64,000 bases of DNA from Eucommia ulmoides (lineage: Eukaryota; Streptophyta; Magnoliopsida; Garryales; Eucommiaceae), in assembly GCA_016647705.1 (NCBI GenBank), contig CM028328.1, positions 1,040,001-1,104,000 of the forward strand, read 5' to 3'. A model generated the notes under the pieces. That model saw only the letters and a program-made list of their open reading frames with translations, was not told the DNA's origin and did not search any database. Positions within the stretch are counted from its first letter, which is position 1. Every line of letters begins with the position of its first letter. Shown piece after piece: positions 28,848-40,049 of this stretch. The translations under genes and the position numbers were made by a program.

Positions 28848-28964
28848 ATTAAGCTTGAAGAGGGATATGATATTGAAGACTGTTCTGCAGAGATTACATG
28901 TCTGGGATTTCTTCAAGAGGAGAAGCCAAGCCCTAAATCTTCTAAGAGCAACATTTCATGGTGA
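28848..28964 (+). CDS. Possible orphan terminal coding exon (weak)
   Basis: After the acceptor-like TTTCTTAG, 39 codons stay open to a TGA: the frame begins IKLEEGYDIEDCSAEITCLG and ends SSKSNISW, with balanced amino-acid use unlike the AT-rich surroundings. No start codon, so if real it is a last exon. The nearest upstream gene on this strand is the RRM gene, whose own frame already ends at 27140. I do not recognise the protein. It could be an alternative exon, a captured fragment or chance. Confidence 0.25.
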   Translation: MKLEEGYDIEDCSAEITCLGFLQEEKPSPKSSKSNISW

Positions 28965-29399
28965 ACTGCCTATATAATATAATATATATATATATGGTAA
29001 CCATATATATATACATATATATGTGGCCTAAGTAGTTAGTTTTCCTATGAACTTTTTTTGTTTTAATTCTCACTTGTACTGTAAGAAGTAATGTTGTGGA
29101 TTGTGGTTATGTCTTAAGATGTTTTCATTTTTTTTTTAATTTTTTTTTAATTTTCATGTGATGTATTAGGATTTACTGTGCCTTCTAATTTGTTCTTTTG
29201 TATGTGTTTTTTGTTTTTTATTTTATTTTTTGTATTTTTTTAACCCCTTCTTTAAGCTCACTATACCATGTTGACCCCTTAGATTTTTTGTGAAGATTAT
29301 GTAGATATGTCTAACCATTGAATTAATGCAATAATTGTACAGGTTTATTTCATAAAGATTTTTTGTTTGGTTTTTATGGTTTTATGTGATTTGTTTGTG

Positions 29400-29508
29400 T
29401 TAGGCTGTGTTTGGTTGTATGAAATTGAGTTTTTTGAAAATATGCAAGTTGTGGTATTTTCAACTGGATTTTTTTGAATTTGATTTTGTACTTCCAAACG
29501 CTGCCTAA
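29400..29508. mobile_element. Short MITE
   Basis: Inverted ends GGCTGTGTTTGG and CCAAACGCTGCC around a 109-base unit that folds on itself (TTGAAAATATGCAAG against TATTTTCAACTGG). Flanks are TTA and TAA, close to a Harbinger-type duplication. A lone similar end lies at 28268 (GGCAGCGTTTGGCAG). Confidence 0.5.
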
Positions 29509-29776
29509 TTGCTAGAGGTATTTTATTGGTACTTACCGGTCATCTGTTATGTTATTTTGTTTAAAATTACAAATCTCTAGAAAATATCGGTTATTCTTTT
29601 TTATCAATTTTTTTGGGTAAAAAAATATAAGATGTACCTTTTTTAGTTTAGAAAAATCTCTTATTTTTTTTTAAAATTATTGTTAAAATTCAATGTTTTT
29701 TTCTTTTTAATTGAGCTTGGACAAGTGTGGTTGGTATCATTCACTAGATTCATTCAAGCCTTCAAGGTGGTTTGGT

Positions 29777-30331
29777 TATGAGATTTTACGTCGGAAACGA
29801 AAGTATTAGAAAAGAATGTTCGAAATATAAACTAGCATGTGTACTACTACTACTAATTGGCCTAAATATTTTGGATCATATGAAATCGGTCGAAAAGGTA
29901 CCAGGCAAATGGATTGCATGGGGTGTTACAATTGGTATTAGAACTGCCAGTGGGTTGCTTGAGGTGTTACAATTGGTATTAGAGCTAACCCTGGTCTGAA
30001 AATTACATCAGGGTGGTGTTGATAGAAGAATAGAGATTCCGAAGATGGGTAGAAGCCCCTGGGCAGATACCATGTGTCTACTTATGAGTTGTTGTGTGTC
30101 CGCTTATGGACAACTACATCACCAACCAAGAGAACAAACTGGCTAACATGGTGAAGACGTCTCGTCTTTGAGTGAGAAAATATTTTGAGATTTCATATTG
30201 AAAGTATTAAAAAGAATTGTCTAATAAATAAAGTACCATATAGGTTATTATTAGTATCTTAATTTAAACATTTTGGAACTTGTGAATTTGATTCAAAATA
30301 TACTAAATCAGTGGGTTACACGAGATGTCAT
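29777..30331 (+). mobile_element. TRIM retroelement, second copy of the 12.2-kb family
   Basis: Left repeat from about 29777 (GAGATTTTACGTCGG) and right repeat 30185-30331 (GAGATTTCATATTG) share AGTATTAGAAA-type words with the copy at 12236-12765. The primer-binding-like TGGTATTAGA occurs twice, at 29933 and 29974, because about 38 bases around it are duplicated. The interior shares CATGTGTCTACTTATGAG-type sequence with the first copy. The solo LTR at 30365 lies just after it. Confidence 0.6.
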
Positions 30332-30364
30332 AGTTGTATTAATTATCTCAGTTTTGATACATTC

Positions 30365-31144
30365 TGATGTGGGTAAAATCGGGTTCCCTCCACGTGTCAA
30401 CCACCTGGATCAGATCTGCCACGTCATCGGTTCCACGACATCGACGACCTCAGCCAACCCGGTGTATAGACAACCCGGATGGCCCCCCAGCTCGATCGTC
30501 TAGGAGCACACAAGAACCTCCTCCAGAAGCCTTGTGAAGAATCGACGCTCAACGGAAGGTCGGCGGGCCCAAACCGACCTGCGCCCCTTGACCGGTCAGA
30601 CCTTCCTCCCCGGTAGGTCAGACCCCAGTCCTTGCCATCTACAGTGAAGGGCCCAAGGCCCAAGCCCATAGTTATAATCTGCTGTGCCGCCCATACACCT
30701 GACTGCTTATCGATAATCCGAGCTTAAGGTCTTAATCTTATTTACGCTAATCACACTTCTGCCTATAAATAGAAGGCTTCCCCAACACTTCTAGAGGATG
30801 AAAAAACAATTCTAAAGAGAGAAACTTCACCATAGGTCGCTCAGACAGGTTGATGTAACAGTGACTCTCCGATCTATATTTTTACCTCGGACTCTTACTC
30901 TTATGCCGAAGGGGACACGCCAGGAAAAACCCGGCCTGTCCCGTGTGCAAGCGATAGATTGGAGTTCGGTCCGGACAACGGGTAGGAGCGCTCCAGGAAA
31001 AGAAAACCGAGCTTAAACGCAGGTCAGATCAAACTTGTCCGGCCCGGCTGCAGTACTCGAGGAAGATCAACCACCATATCCTTTCTCCCCTATTTGAGGG
31101 TGTCCGGACTATACTGCTGGTTGGACCAATTTTCAACACCAACA
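30365..31144 (-). mobile_element. Solo LTR, copy 2 of the TGTTGGTG family
   Basis: On the minus strand it starts TGTTGGTGTTGAAAATTGG at 31144 and ends at 30365 (plus-strand TGATGTGGG). CATTC flanks it exactly at 30360-30364 and 31145-31149. It contains a TATAAATAG promoter-like motif (plus 30764-30772) and AGTATAGTCCGG near its start, shared with the copies at 20.4 and 59.3 kb. No internal coding region. Confidence 0.82.
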
Positions 31145-31276
31145 CATTCTATATTTTTATCCCAAAAAAATAATTAAATTATTAAATAGAAAAATAAAAG
31201 AAGAAAAATATCCCACCAAATTGGGCACTTTCTTTCCACCAACTTATGATGATGTCTCCTAAGTTGACTCTTCTCC

Positions 31277-32230
31277 AATTAGTAATTGGCATGAATTACA
31301 TTTAGATACACTATTGGCTTTGACTCAAGCCATTGCCCTTCTAATGTGGCTTAGTCAACTTTGGTGTATTGTCAATAATACCCCCACTCAACTTTTATTA
31401 CATTGTAATTTTGCACCCTCTAACTTTCACGATTCTGATGCCGGTGGAACATAACGATTGATGGGTTCGATTTTTCAATCCAGGTAGACTTTATCCGTAG
31501 TCTCCGTCCTCCGTCTTCCCTGGTCCTTTCGAACCGTATATTGAATAATTTATGAAAGAAAAGTGATTGGCTCTTCTCTTAAAATAAATGAGTACTTGGC
31601 ATGAATTACATTTAGATATACTATTGGCTTTTACTCAAGCCATTGTCCTTCTATTGTGGCTTAGTCAACTTTGGTCTATTGTCAATAATACCCACTCAAC
31701 TTTTATAATATTGGAATTTGCCCCCTCTAACTTTCAATTTGCATCAAATTGAAACATTTTTTTTGTCCTATGGTGCTTGAATCAACTTTGAACTCACAAC
31801 AACTGATTTTGGATTATCCTAGACAGGTGTTCGAGAAAATTTAACAGTGTAGAAGAATTTTATTTCTTGCCCAGACAGCTTCTTTGCTACCCTACTCGCG
31901 CATTCAGTTGGAAGTAGTAAATATTACGCTTTGCACCCCCTAAAATAAAAATCGAATTTCACTTCATAACAAACCTTTCAATTTGCATCAAATTGAAAAC
32001 TCTTTTTTGTCCTATGGTGCTTGAATCAACTTTGAATTCATTAATTAGTTGAAAGTAGTGTTGTAGTAAAGATTCAATCCACAATCTATTGAATAATAAA
32101 ACAATAACTCGTGTTGATTATTACTGTAATAAATAATAACTGATTTCGAATTATCCCAGACACGTGTCCGAGAAAACTTAAGCATTCAGTTGGAAGTAGA
32201 AAAAATTACACTTTACACCCCCTAAAATAC
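31277..32230. repeat. Local direct duplications
   Basis: A block of about 150 bases starting TTGGCATGAATTACATTTAG occurs at about 31285 and 31597. A second block, TTTGCATCAAATTGAAA and following bases up to TGAATCAACTTTGAA, occurs at about 31737 and 31981. GTGTCCGAGAAAA-type words recur near 31827 and 32165. No gene. Confidence 0.6.
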
Positions 32231-32643
32231 AAATCGATTTTCATCTCATAACAAACTTTTCAATTCCGTCATACCACTACCTTAAAAATCATATTTTTTG
32301 TTAGGTCACCCAATACGTAAATTTAATAAACGAATAAAATTAATTTAAAAAATTATTTTTTAAATAATTTTTTTATTTTTATATAGCTAAGGTGAATATA
32401 TATTATATATATATATATATAAACACTATTTTTTTTTTTTTTTAACTTTTAATTATGAAATTGACAAGGGTAATGCTTAGTTGGACCCCACAATCAATAA
32501 GGATGAAGATAAGATATTTTTCTTTGGGTGGGCATATTTTTTATATTGTTTTTTAAATTAAAAAAATAAAATTGAGGGTTTATGATCAATGACAAGATAA
32601 GCCACGTAAGCCTCTTCAAAGGTTCCACTTAGCTTTAATGGAT
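32231..32643. other. AT-rich spacer, no gene seen
   Basis: Includes a (TA)n run at about 32397-32421 and long T tracts. No coding signal. Confidence 0.5.
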
Positions 32644-33303
32644 TTTTGACACTTTGAACCCTTAAGTTTGACAATTATTTCACTTTGGTTCCTAAAGTTT
32701 TTATTTGAACACGACGCCCTAACTCCATTACAATTTTTGGACGACAAACAATCACCTCTTATGCACCTAATTATTTTTAAAGAAACTTTATCACCAACGG
32801 AACCATATTAGGCCAAGGAGGAAAGTCAAATACCCCACTAATTTTTTACATAGCCCCTCGATTTATATAAATATCTAATAAATATTTAATTTTCTTTCTT
32901 CTACTCATACAAATTTTCTAAATATATATATATATATGTGTGTGTATGGATAGATAGATAGATATATGTTTTATTCTTTACACATAGGCAGTCTCAAGTC
33001 CGAATAAAGAAGGAGGGTTGAATTAGGTAGTTAACAATTAGCGTAAAAAATTTATTAGAACTTTTATGTGTATATATATATATATATATTAATTTGGCAA
33101 AATACTCATAAAATCTCTTAAAAACAGTCATATATTTTATAAATAACAATTTTTTATTCAGAGTTGTAATGGGGATGGTGACGGTGACCCGGACATAGGC
33201 GGGGTGATTTAAGAAACGTTAAGGTGTTATATGTTCAAATTGATATAATGGGGGACCAAAATGATATTTTGATTAAACTTTAGGGGTATGAAGTGTCAAA
33301 ACC
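32644..33303. mobile_element. Long-TIR non-autonomous element
   Basis: The left end TTTGACACTTTGAACCCTTA and the inverted right end (GATTAAACTTTAGGGGTATG, then AAGTGTCAAAA) pair over more than 60 bases. Interior has TA and GATA microsatellites. Same family as 10.1, 43.5 and 58.3 kb. Confidence 0.6.
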
Positions 33304-33470
33304 CTAAGCTTTAATTTAAAATAAAATTAAAAAAATCGAGTTTATAGCCGACCAAGGGTGCCATATGCGATTTAGACGGCCAGGATCATTCCTAAGTTCA
33401 TCGAATCGACGGTCATAAATTCGTTCGCTGGAACGCTATAGTTATCGACAAGCAACGGTTCAGAAACGTC

Positions 33471-33478
33471 CACGTGTC
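33471..33478 (+). promoter_or_regulatory. G-box/ABRE-like CACGTGTC upstream of NF-YB
   Basis: CACGTGTC in GTCCACGTGTCTCTCC, followed by a CT-rich stretch (33534-33590) that looks like a transcription start region. From there to the ATG at 34113 the leader would be over 500 bases and contains several upstream ATGs (for example 33612), so a leader intron is likely. A plausible acceptor is TTTTTTGATCTTAG near 34020. Inferred, not proven. Confidence 0.35.
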
Positions 33479-34112
33479 TCTCCTCGATTCCGTTATTATA
33501 GCAATTGATCCAACGGATCTCCCATTCGCTCCTCATCTATCTATCTCTCCTTCCTCTCTCTCATCGATTTTTTTCTTTTCCCGGTCGCCGGGGTCGCCGG
33601 AGGTTCGATTCATGTATTTCTTCGTGAATCTTCGTTGCGTTGGATCTGAAATCTACTTCGAAAACGTCTTTCAATCGAAGTTTTGATTGTGTTTTGGGAA
33701 TTAGGATTAGTTGGATGCAGATTGAAGGCTGTGAATCTGTTAGATTTGAATGCTTGAAGATCTCGAGTTTTTTAAATTTGTCGAAATTTCAATCTTACGT
33801 ACTCTCTTGTTCATAGGTATTTGATTCATACTCGTGAACGACTGAATTTGATGCTTTAGATTTCAGTCTTTTGATTATCTTCTCTTTTTTTGAATGGATC
33901 GAAGCCTATGAGTTTCTGAATATCCGATGAATTGCTCTCTCGGAAATTAGAATCTACTAGCTATAATTTTCTCTCTCGAACTCGATCCGTTCATAATCGA
34001 TCGGAGTTTTTTGATCTTAGCGTAGATATAGGTATTAATTCAACGAAAAGGAAACGGATACCTTGATTTTTGAGCTTCGTTTGACATCAGAGAAGCTCGA
34101 TTCTCGAATTTA

Positions 34113-34736
34113 ATGGCGGATTCAGATAACGAGTCCGGAGGACACAGCCACAGAAACAGCGGCAACAGCGAGCTGTCCCTGAAGGAGCAGGACAGGCTGC
34201 TGCCGATCGCGAACGTGAGCAGGATCATGAAAAAAGCGTTGCCGGCGAACGCGAAGATCTCGAAGGACGCAAAGGAGACGGTTCAGGAGTGCGTGTCGGA
34301 GTTCATCAGCTTCATCACCGGTGAAGCCTCCGACAAGTGTCAGAGAGAGAAGCGGAAGACGATCAACGGAGACGATTTGCTCTGGGCCATGACGACGCTA
34401 GGGTTCGAAGACTACGTCGAGCCGCTGAAGATCTACCTGCAGAGGTTCAGGGACATGGAAGGGGAGAAGAGCGCCTTGGCCGGAAGACAGGAGAAGGACA
34501 GCGGCGGAGGAACAGCTACCGGCGCCGGCGGTGGCGGCGGTTATGGCAATATGGGGAACAGTGGTGGCGGATACGGTGAGGGCGGTGGGATCTACGGTGG
34601 GATGGCTCCGAATGTGATGATGATGGGGCTTCCCCATCAGGGACACGTGTACGGCTCTAATGCATATGATGGTGGGTCGGGTAAGATCGGATCCGGTTAC
34701 CATGGATCGGGCTCCTCCACCGGTCGAACAAGGTAG
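34113..34736 (+). CDS. NF-YB: NF-YB (HAP3/CBF-A) transcription factor subunit
   Basis: A 207-residue subunit of the trimeric CCAAT-binding factor; it pairs with NF-YC by histone folds, and NF-YA or CO-like proteins then join. The conserved core runs from about 26 to 118: [60 protein letters not shown], then [20 protein letters not shown]. Residue 51 is Lys (ISKDAKE) where the LEC1 type has Asp, so this is a non-LEC1 NF-YB; the short N-terminus [10 protein letters not shown] resembles the NF-YB3/NF-YB2 group. The C-terminus is Gly-rich (about 127-207). Single exon and GC-rich, as usual for this group. A tandem array starts 0.3 kb downstream. Confidence 0.95.
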   Translation: MADSDNESGGHSHRNSGNSELSLKEQDRLLPIANVSRIMKKALPANAKISKDAKETVQECVSEFISFITGEASDKCQREKRKTINGDDLLWAMTTLGFEDYVEPLKIYLQRFRDMEGEKSALAGRQEKDSGGGTATGAGGGGGYGNMGNSGGGYGEGGGIYGGMAPNVMMMGLPHQGHVYGSNAYDGGSGKIGSGYHGSGSSTGRTR

Positions 34737-35017
34737 TACTAGTAGTAGTAGTAAAATTATGAATTATAAAATAGCAAAAATTAAAATTTTTGGATGAACA
34801 GTCTACGAAATTAAAATTTTAGTCCATATAGTTCCCGTGTTATATTGTATTTTTTTCAAAATTTCAAAATTACTGTTAAAATTTCAAAACTCGTTGTACA
34901 TTTTAAAAATTATTACAATTTTTGGAATATAACTTTTTATGTATTATAGTGTGATTTTGAGTTTCTGAAAAGAATTATTATAACGCTACTACAGTGTGAG
35001 TTAAAAATTTAGTTTTG

Positions 35018-36250
35018 TAGACTGTTCACTAAAACGCTCAGATGTTTTCGTAGATGCATACCGTCATATGTGTATATTTGATTTGGTTTGTTTAATGGAT
35101 GAGTTCGCTTTTGTTTTCCATTGGGGTGGCGTTACGTGGGCAACATTTTATAATTAAAAAAATACGTAATAAAAATAAAATAAAAAAACGTGTGTACGAT
35201 TATATACGAATGTTTCCCTATAATTTTTTAATGTAAAGGTGACTTAGGAATTTTAAATTATTGAATTTTTAAAAAATTATAATACTGAGTTGATTGGTTT
35301 TTAAGTTCGGGATTCACATTAAAAAAAAAACCCGTAAAAATTATTGCAATTTTTGAAAAAAAAAATCTGAAAATAATTATTGTGACGCTTAAACGGTATG
35401 AGTTAAAAAAACAATCATTTAGGATTAGGAATAGGCGTAATTAGCGCCCCTCATTCGCCTTCTAAACTATTATTAGAAAGTAAGGCAAAAGAAGCTTTCC
35501 GATCACCTGAGAATAAAATAAAAGAATAAGTTCTGCGACGGCATCTCGTAGACTGTTCGCTAAAACGCTCGGCTTAGTTGTTATCTTAGATGCGTACGAT
35601 GATTTGTGTATATTTGATTTGGTATTTTTAATGGATGAGTTTGCTTTCATTTTCCATTGAGGTGGCATGACTTAGTCACCATTTTTTAAAATATTAAAAA
35701 AAAAACGTAATAAAAATAAAAATAATTATTGTAACGCTTATTAGAAAGTAAGGCAAAAGAAGTTTTCCAATTACCCGAGAATAAAAGAAAAGAATAAGTT
35801 CTTCGACGACAACTCGTAGACTGTTCACTAAAATACTAAGCTTAGTTGTTATCTTAGATGCGTACGATGATTTGTGTATATTTGATTCGGTATTTTTAAT
35901 GGATGAGTTTGCTTTCATTTTCCATTGAGGTGGCACGACTTAGTCACCATTTTTTAAAATATTAAAAAAAAAACGTAATAAAAATAAAAATAATTATTGT
36001 AACGCTTATTAGAAGGTAAGGCAAAAGAAGCTTTCCGATCACCCGAGAATAAAGGAAAAGAATAAGTTCTTCGACGGCATCTTGTAAACTGTTCACTAAA
36101 ACGCTCGGCTTAGTTGTTATCTTAGACGCGAACGATGATTTGTGTATATTTGATTTGGCGTTTTTAATGAATGAGTTCGCTTTCATTTTCCATCGAGGTG
36201 GCACGACTTAGTCACCATTTTAAAATAAAAATAAAAATACGTAATAAAAA
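35018..36250. repeat. 268-base tandem array downstream of NF-YB
   Basis: Three similar units have the anchor GTAGACTGTTC (or GTAAACTGTTC) at 35548, 35816 and 36084, exactly 268 bases apart. A diverged fourth copy is at 35027, and a fragment (TTTCATTTTCCATTGGCATG) at about 36708. Each unit carries ATGATTTGTGTATATTTGAT and GCTTTCATTTTCCAT. Reverse frames of 68-80 codons in each unit are repeat shadows. Confidence 0.8.
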
Positions 36251-37389
36251 TAAAAAATCAAAAACAAATTTGTTCAAATATATATATGTGAATGTTTCCC
36301 TATCAATGACATATTAATCAAAAAGAAAAACATAGATATTAGGGAAAATATCTATGGAGAAATCATATTTTATTGATCTCCTATAAAACAAAAATAAAAA
36401 AACTCAAAAAAATAAATTAATCTTTGCTATTCGAAAACATATTTAAAATCAAATTTGAACTTTTCTAATTTTTAATTTCAATTCAAAATAAGCTAGTTTT
36501 AAAAGATTTTTTTTTTTCATACAGTCCAGGTATTACAGTATTTTTTTCTGTAGTCTAAAATTATTGCACTACATGAAACTCATTGCGATTTTTTTTAGAT
36601 AACGATTTTTTTAATCCATGACAAATGGCTTGGGTGTTCAATTAGCCCGTCGCATTTGGAAATAGAGACTTTTGTACTTCACATTTCATTTTTCTTTTAA
36701 TGGACTTTCATTTTCCATTGGCATGGCATTACTTAGGCACCATTTTTTAATTAATAAAAATATTAATTAAAAATTAAGTAATAAAAATAAAAAATCAAAG
36801 ATATTTGGCAAAATATCTATAGAGAAATCATATTATATTGTCCCTGATAAATGACTTGGGTGCTCAATTAGCCCCTTGCATTTGGAAATAGGCGCTTTTG
36901 ATCATTGACATTTAATTTTTGTTCCAAATTCGCCCCTGAGCAAGATTTTGTTAAGTTAAAATAACAGTCAACGTTTGATTAAGAATATTTCGATCATTTT
37001 ACTGTTCCAACTCGTTTCATGTACGTGTGAATTTAACATAATTATTAAAGTTTTCGAAATCGTAGTACTGAGTTGATTTGGGGAACAATAAGTTGTAAAA
37101 TTTGGGGTTCAGGAAAAAAATATATTTTTAAAAATAAATATTTTATTTTCTTAAAAATAAAAAATTATTAAAAAAATGCCTTATTATTGGCTTGATTTTT
37201 ATTTTTTTACAATTTTACTTTTTAGGTGTAGTGCGGTTGGTAGGTTTCAATGAACAAAAATTTCTGTTTGAGTTTGATTTAATTCCCACTACAAGCTACC
37301 CCACTTTGTTCATTTTAGAGTAAATTACCAAAAACAAAATAACATAATTTCCACAAACATGTGTTTTTCATATCATCAAGTATTACCAC

Positions 37390-37565
37390 CGTGATGTGAC
37401 TCAAATGATAAGATCCACTTGAATTAAAACAGTTGAAAAACTTTTGCAATGTCAAAGGTTTGAGCATGCAGAAAAATACTTGTTGAGAATGACAACCACA
37501 TACTCCGAACGAAATTAGTCTCATATACTGCGTGGATGTGACACTTGTGGGTAATACCGAAAAAA
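37390..37565 (+). mobile_element. Possible tRNA-derived SINE (weak)
   Basis: GTGACTCAAATGATAAG near 37396 resembles a polymerase III A box and AAAGGTTTGAGCATGC near 37456 a B box. The downstream body (AGTCTCATATACTGCGTGG, GGATGTGACACTTGTGGG) is more GC-balanced than its surroundings and ends in an A-rich run. No target duplication was found. Confidence 0.4.
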
Positions 37566-37827
37566 AGAATTGTGACTACTTAAATGAAAGGAGTCAAGAA
37601 TTTTAAGCATTTTGAATAATACGCGTTCAGTCCAATAAATTATCAAGTTTAACCATTAATATATTTTTATTCTTGTATTTTTTTTTTGAAAAAAATAGAG
37701 AGAACCCCACTTTTACTATTAAAATTAAAATGAGTCACCACTCATAAACCCATATTGAGAAAATACCATTTATATATTTATTATTTAAAATAAATCAAAA
37801 TACATATTCTTTCAGTACATCAATTGC

Positions 37828-37980
37828 AACATAATTAATGAAAGGATGCAAATGTTATTACCCAACAACAATATTAATAGTAACATAATGAATGGGGGAT
37901 ACAAATGTTACTGTACAACAACAATGTCAACAACATAATGAATAGGGAATGTAAATATTACTGTACAACAAATAATTACT
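37828..37980. repeat. Short tandem repeat, about 50-54 bases, three copies
   Basis: AACATAAT starts at 37828, 37882 and 37932, each followed by AATGAA or AATAGG, then ATGTAAATATTACTGTACAACAA or a variant. No gene. Confidence 0.6.
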
Positions 37981-38904
37981 CTATGTCAATTGAATTTTTT
38001 TCAAAACTTAAATGGTTATATGGGTATAAAAATAAATTAGTCATGGGCTTTGGGGGCCATAATAAAATCTCTTTTTTTTTCAATAAGTCCAAACTATTAC
38101 GCATATATCCTATTAATTAGTTTTTAATGATAGCCAATCGCTAGATTTGAATATTGCGTAATTACATTCAACAATTCCAAATGTTGATCGATTTTGTTTT
38201 CGGAATTGAATTAATTTTTTGCAACTTTTTTCTTTTTTTGTTAGAGTTGCAAAAGATTAAAAAATTGCAGCACTTTTTTGTTTCTTTTTATAATTCTAAT
38301 AAAAAAATAAAAGTGTTTTATCCAAAATAAACTTGACGCACTTGGTATAAAAGATCAAAAATTTTGAAACTATTAACCAAAGATCCCTTACTTATAAGTA
38401 ACTCTTAGATATAATAATTTGAGGAATAGTTTGGCATCTATATTTTTAAGTTAAAAATATAAAACAAATTAGGATAAATGATTTAAAATGCTTGTTTATT
38501 AAGAGTTAGAATTAATTTGAAAAAAATAAAAATAAATCGAGTTACAAATTTTTTTTGACTAAAATACTCCGTCACCAAAGATTTCACTCTCATACTTTTA
38601 AGACAGTTAAATTAAATTAGTAGCCGGTACATTGCATATTTATATTTAATTAACCAATTTTTTATAATTATTTTATAATTATTTTTTCAATCTTACAAAT
38701 TTAACCAATGTCTTTAGACACAAAAATCTGAATTGAATACGAACTTATAGTGGTGAAAAATAATTTGTTATAGCCTAATCCCACAAAATAATTAGTGATT
38801 CCATAAAGCTAGCATATAAAAATAAAATAAAATAAAAAAGAATTTTTCAAATAGAGACAAACACAAGTAATGGTCATACTACTAAATTCCTAACCCAACA
38901 AGCC

Positions 38905-39260
38905 AAAAAAATGTTTCTTGCACTTTGCACCCTTCAAATTTTGAAGAAATCTCATTCTACCTCTTGTCCTTTCCATCTGAACGCATTAAATCTTGAAACA
39001 TCGAAATCGTGTTAAGTGGGTTGAAATTGTTAGCACCACCATTATTTTTGACGAAAATCACCCAATAAGATTTCTGTCAAAAAAACGACAAAATTAATAA
39101 TTTTGATTCAATTGACAAGACTTAGATACTTCGAGAGGTTTGACGTTTTCAAATTGAATTACCCAAGTCAAAAGTGAAAATTTTGGACAAATTGAATTAC
39201 CCAAGTCAAAAGTGAAAATTCTCCAAAATTTTAGGAGTGCAAAGTGCAAAAACCTCCCAT
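38905..39260. mobile_element. Long-TIR non-autonomous element
   Basis: The left end TTGCACTTTGCACCCTTCAA and the inverted right end (TTTTAGGAGTGCAAAGTGCA) belong to the family seen at 0.25 kb. Within it, CAAATTGAATTACCCAAGTC and following bases are repeated side by side near 39153 and 39190. Confidence 0.55.
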
Positions 39261-39512
39261 AAATATGAAACTAAATGAGCATTAATAAAGGATAAGAATT
39301 GTGAAAGCATTAGTGTGAATATGGACTTGGAGTCCACATGATAAAGACACATGTACATGTTCTTCTAGACATAGACCAATAAAGTGAAAAGACATTATTT
39401 TCTCATTACTTTAACTTTCTAATTTTCTCCATAATATCTTTCTTAATCATGACCTAGAGCACACTACTTTTCTTCTTTCAACTAGTCATAGCCTAGTAAT
39501 AATAAGACCACT

Positions 39513-39822
39513 AAAGTACACTTTGCACCCTTGAAGTTTGGGTGCAATCTCGAGATGTCGCTTGATTTTTCAATTTTCATAACTTAATCGCGTTGAAGTT
39601 TGATTATTTTCTCTAATTGGTTCAATCAACCGACACATTTTGATCATTTTAATTGCCAAACAACAACACTTGAATCACAATTCTTCACCTAATTTCTCCT
39701 CGAGATGCATGTGTGAAGCTCGTGTTGTTACTACTCTCACAATTATGACGACCAAAACATGTTTAATTGAACCAATTAAAAACAAAAATAAGACTTCAAG
39801 GGTGCAAAGTACGATTTAGACT
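39513..39822. mobile_element. Long-TIR element next to the 148-base array
   Basis: GTACACTTTGCACCCTTGAA at the left pairs with TTCAAGGGTGCAAAGTAC at the right. Its interior words (CAATTATGACGACC, TTAATTGAACCAATTA, then ACAAAAATAAGACTTCA) closely resemble the unit of the following tandem array. Confidence 0.6.
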
Positions 39823-40049
39823 AACAAAAATAACTAATTTCCAATCGTCGAGATCCAAGGAATCAATTCATCAATGCAATAGTTTCTAAGAAAAGTTTCA
39901 TTTGATGAATAAAAATTCCTTCAAATAGGGGGGTTTGAAGGTTCTTGTTTTTTTAAGGTGTCGGTTTTATTTTACTTAGGACCTTCGCTTAGGTAATAAT
40001 AATAATAATAAACTAAAGATAAAAATCAGCAACAAAGCAATTTTTCTTC

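Larger units (their letters stand above)
36251..38880. other. AT-rich spacer, no gene seen
   Basis: No coding structure. It contains a SINE-like patch at 37390-37565 and a short repeat at 37828-37980, listed separately. Otherwise long A/T runs and diverged repeat debris, including CAATTAGCCC-type words near 36640 and 36865 that mark another duplicated segment. Confidence 0.5.

Noticed and set aside
35462..36204. Three similar 68-80 codon minus frames (MPP[QR]WKMKANS start)
   Set aside because: Each sits in one unit of the 268-base tandem array. Similarity reflects repeat copying, not a gene family; there is no purifying pattern I can show.
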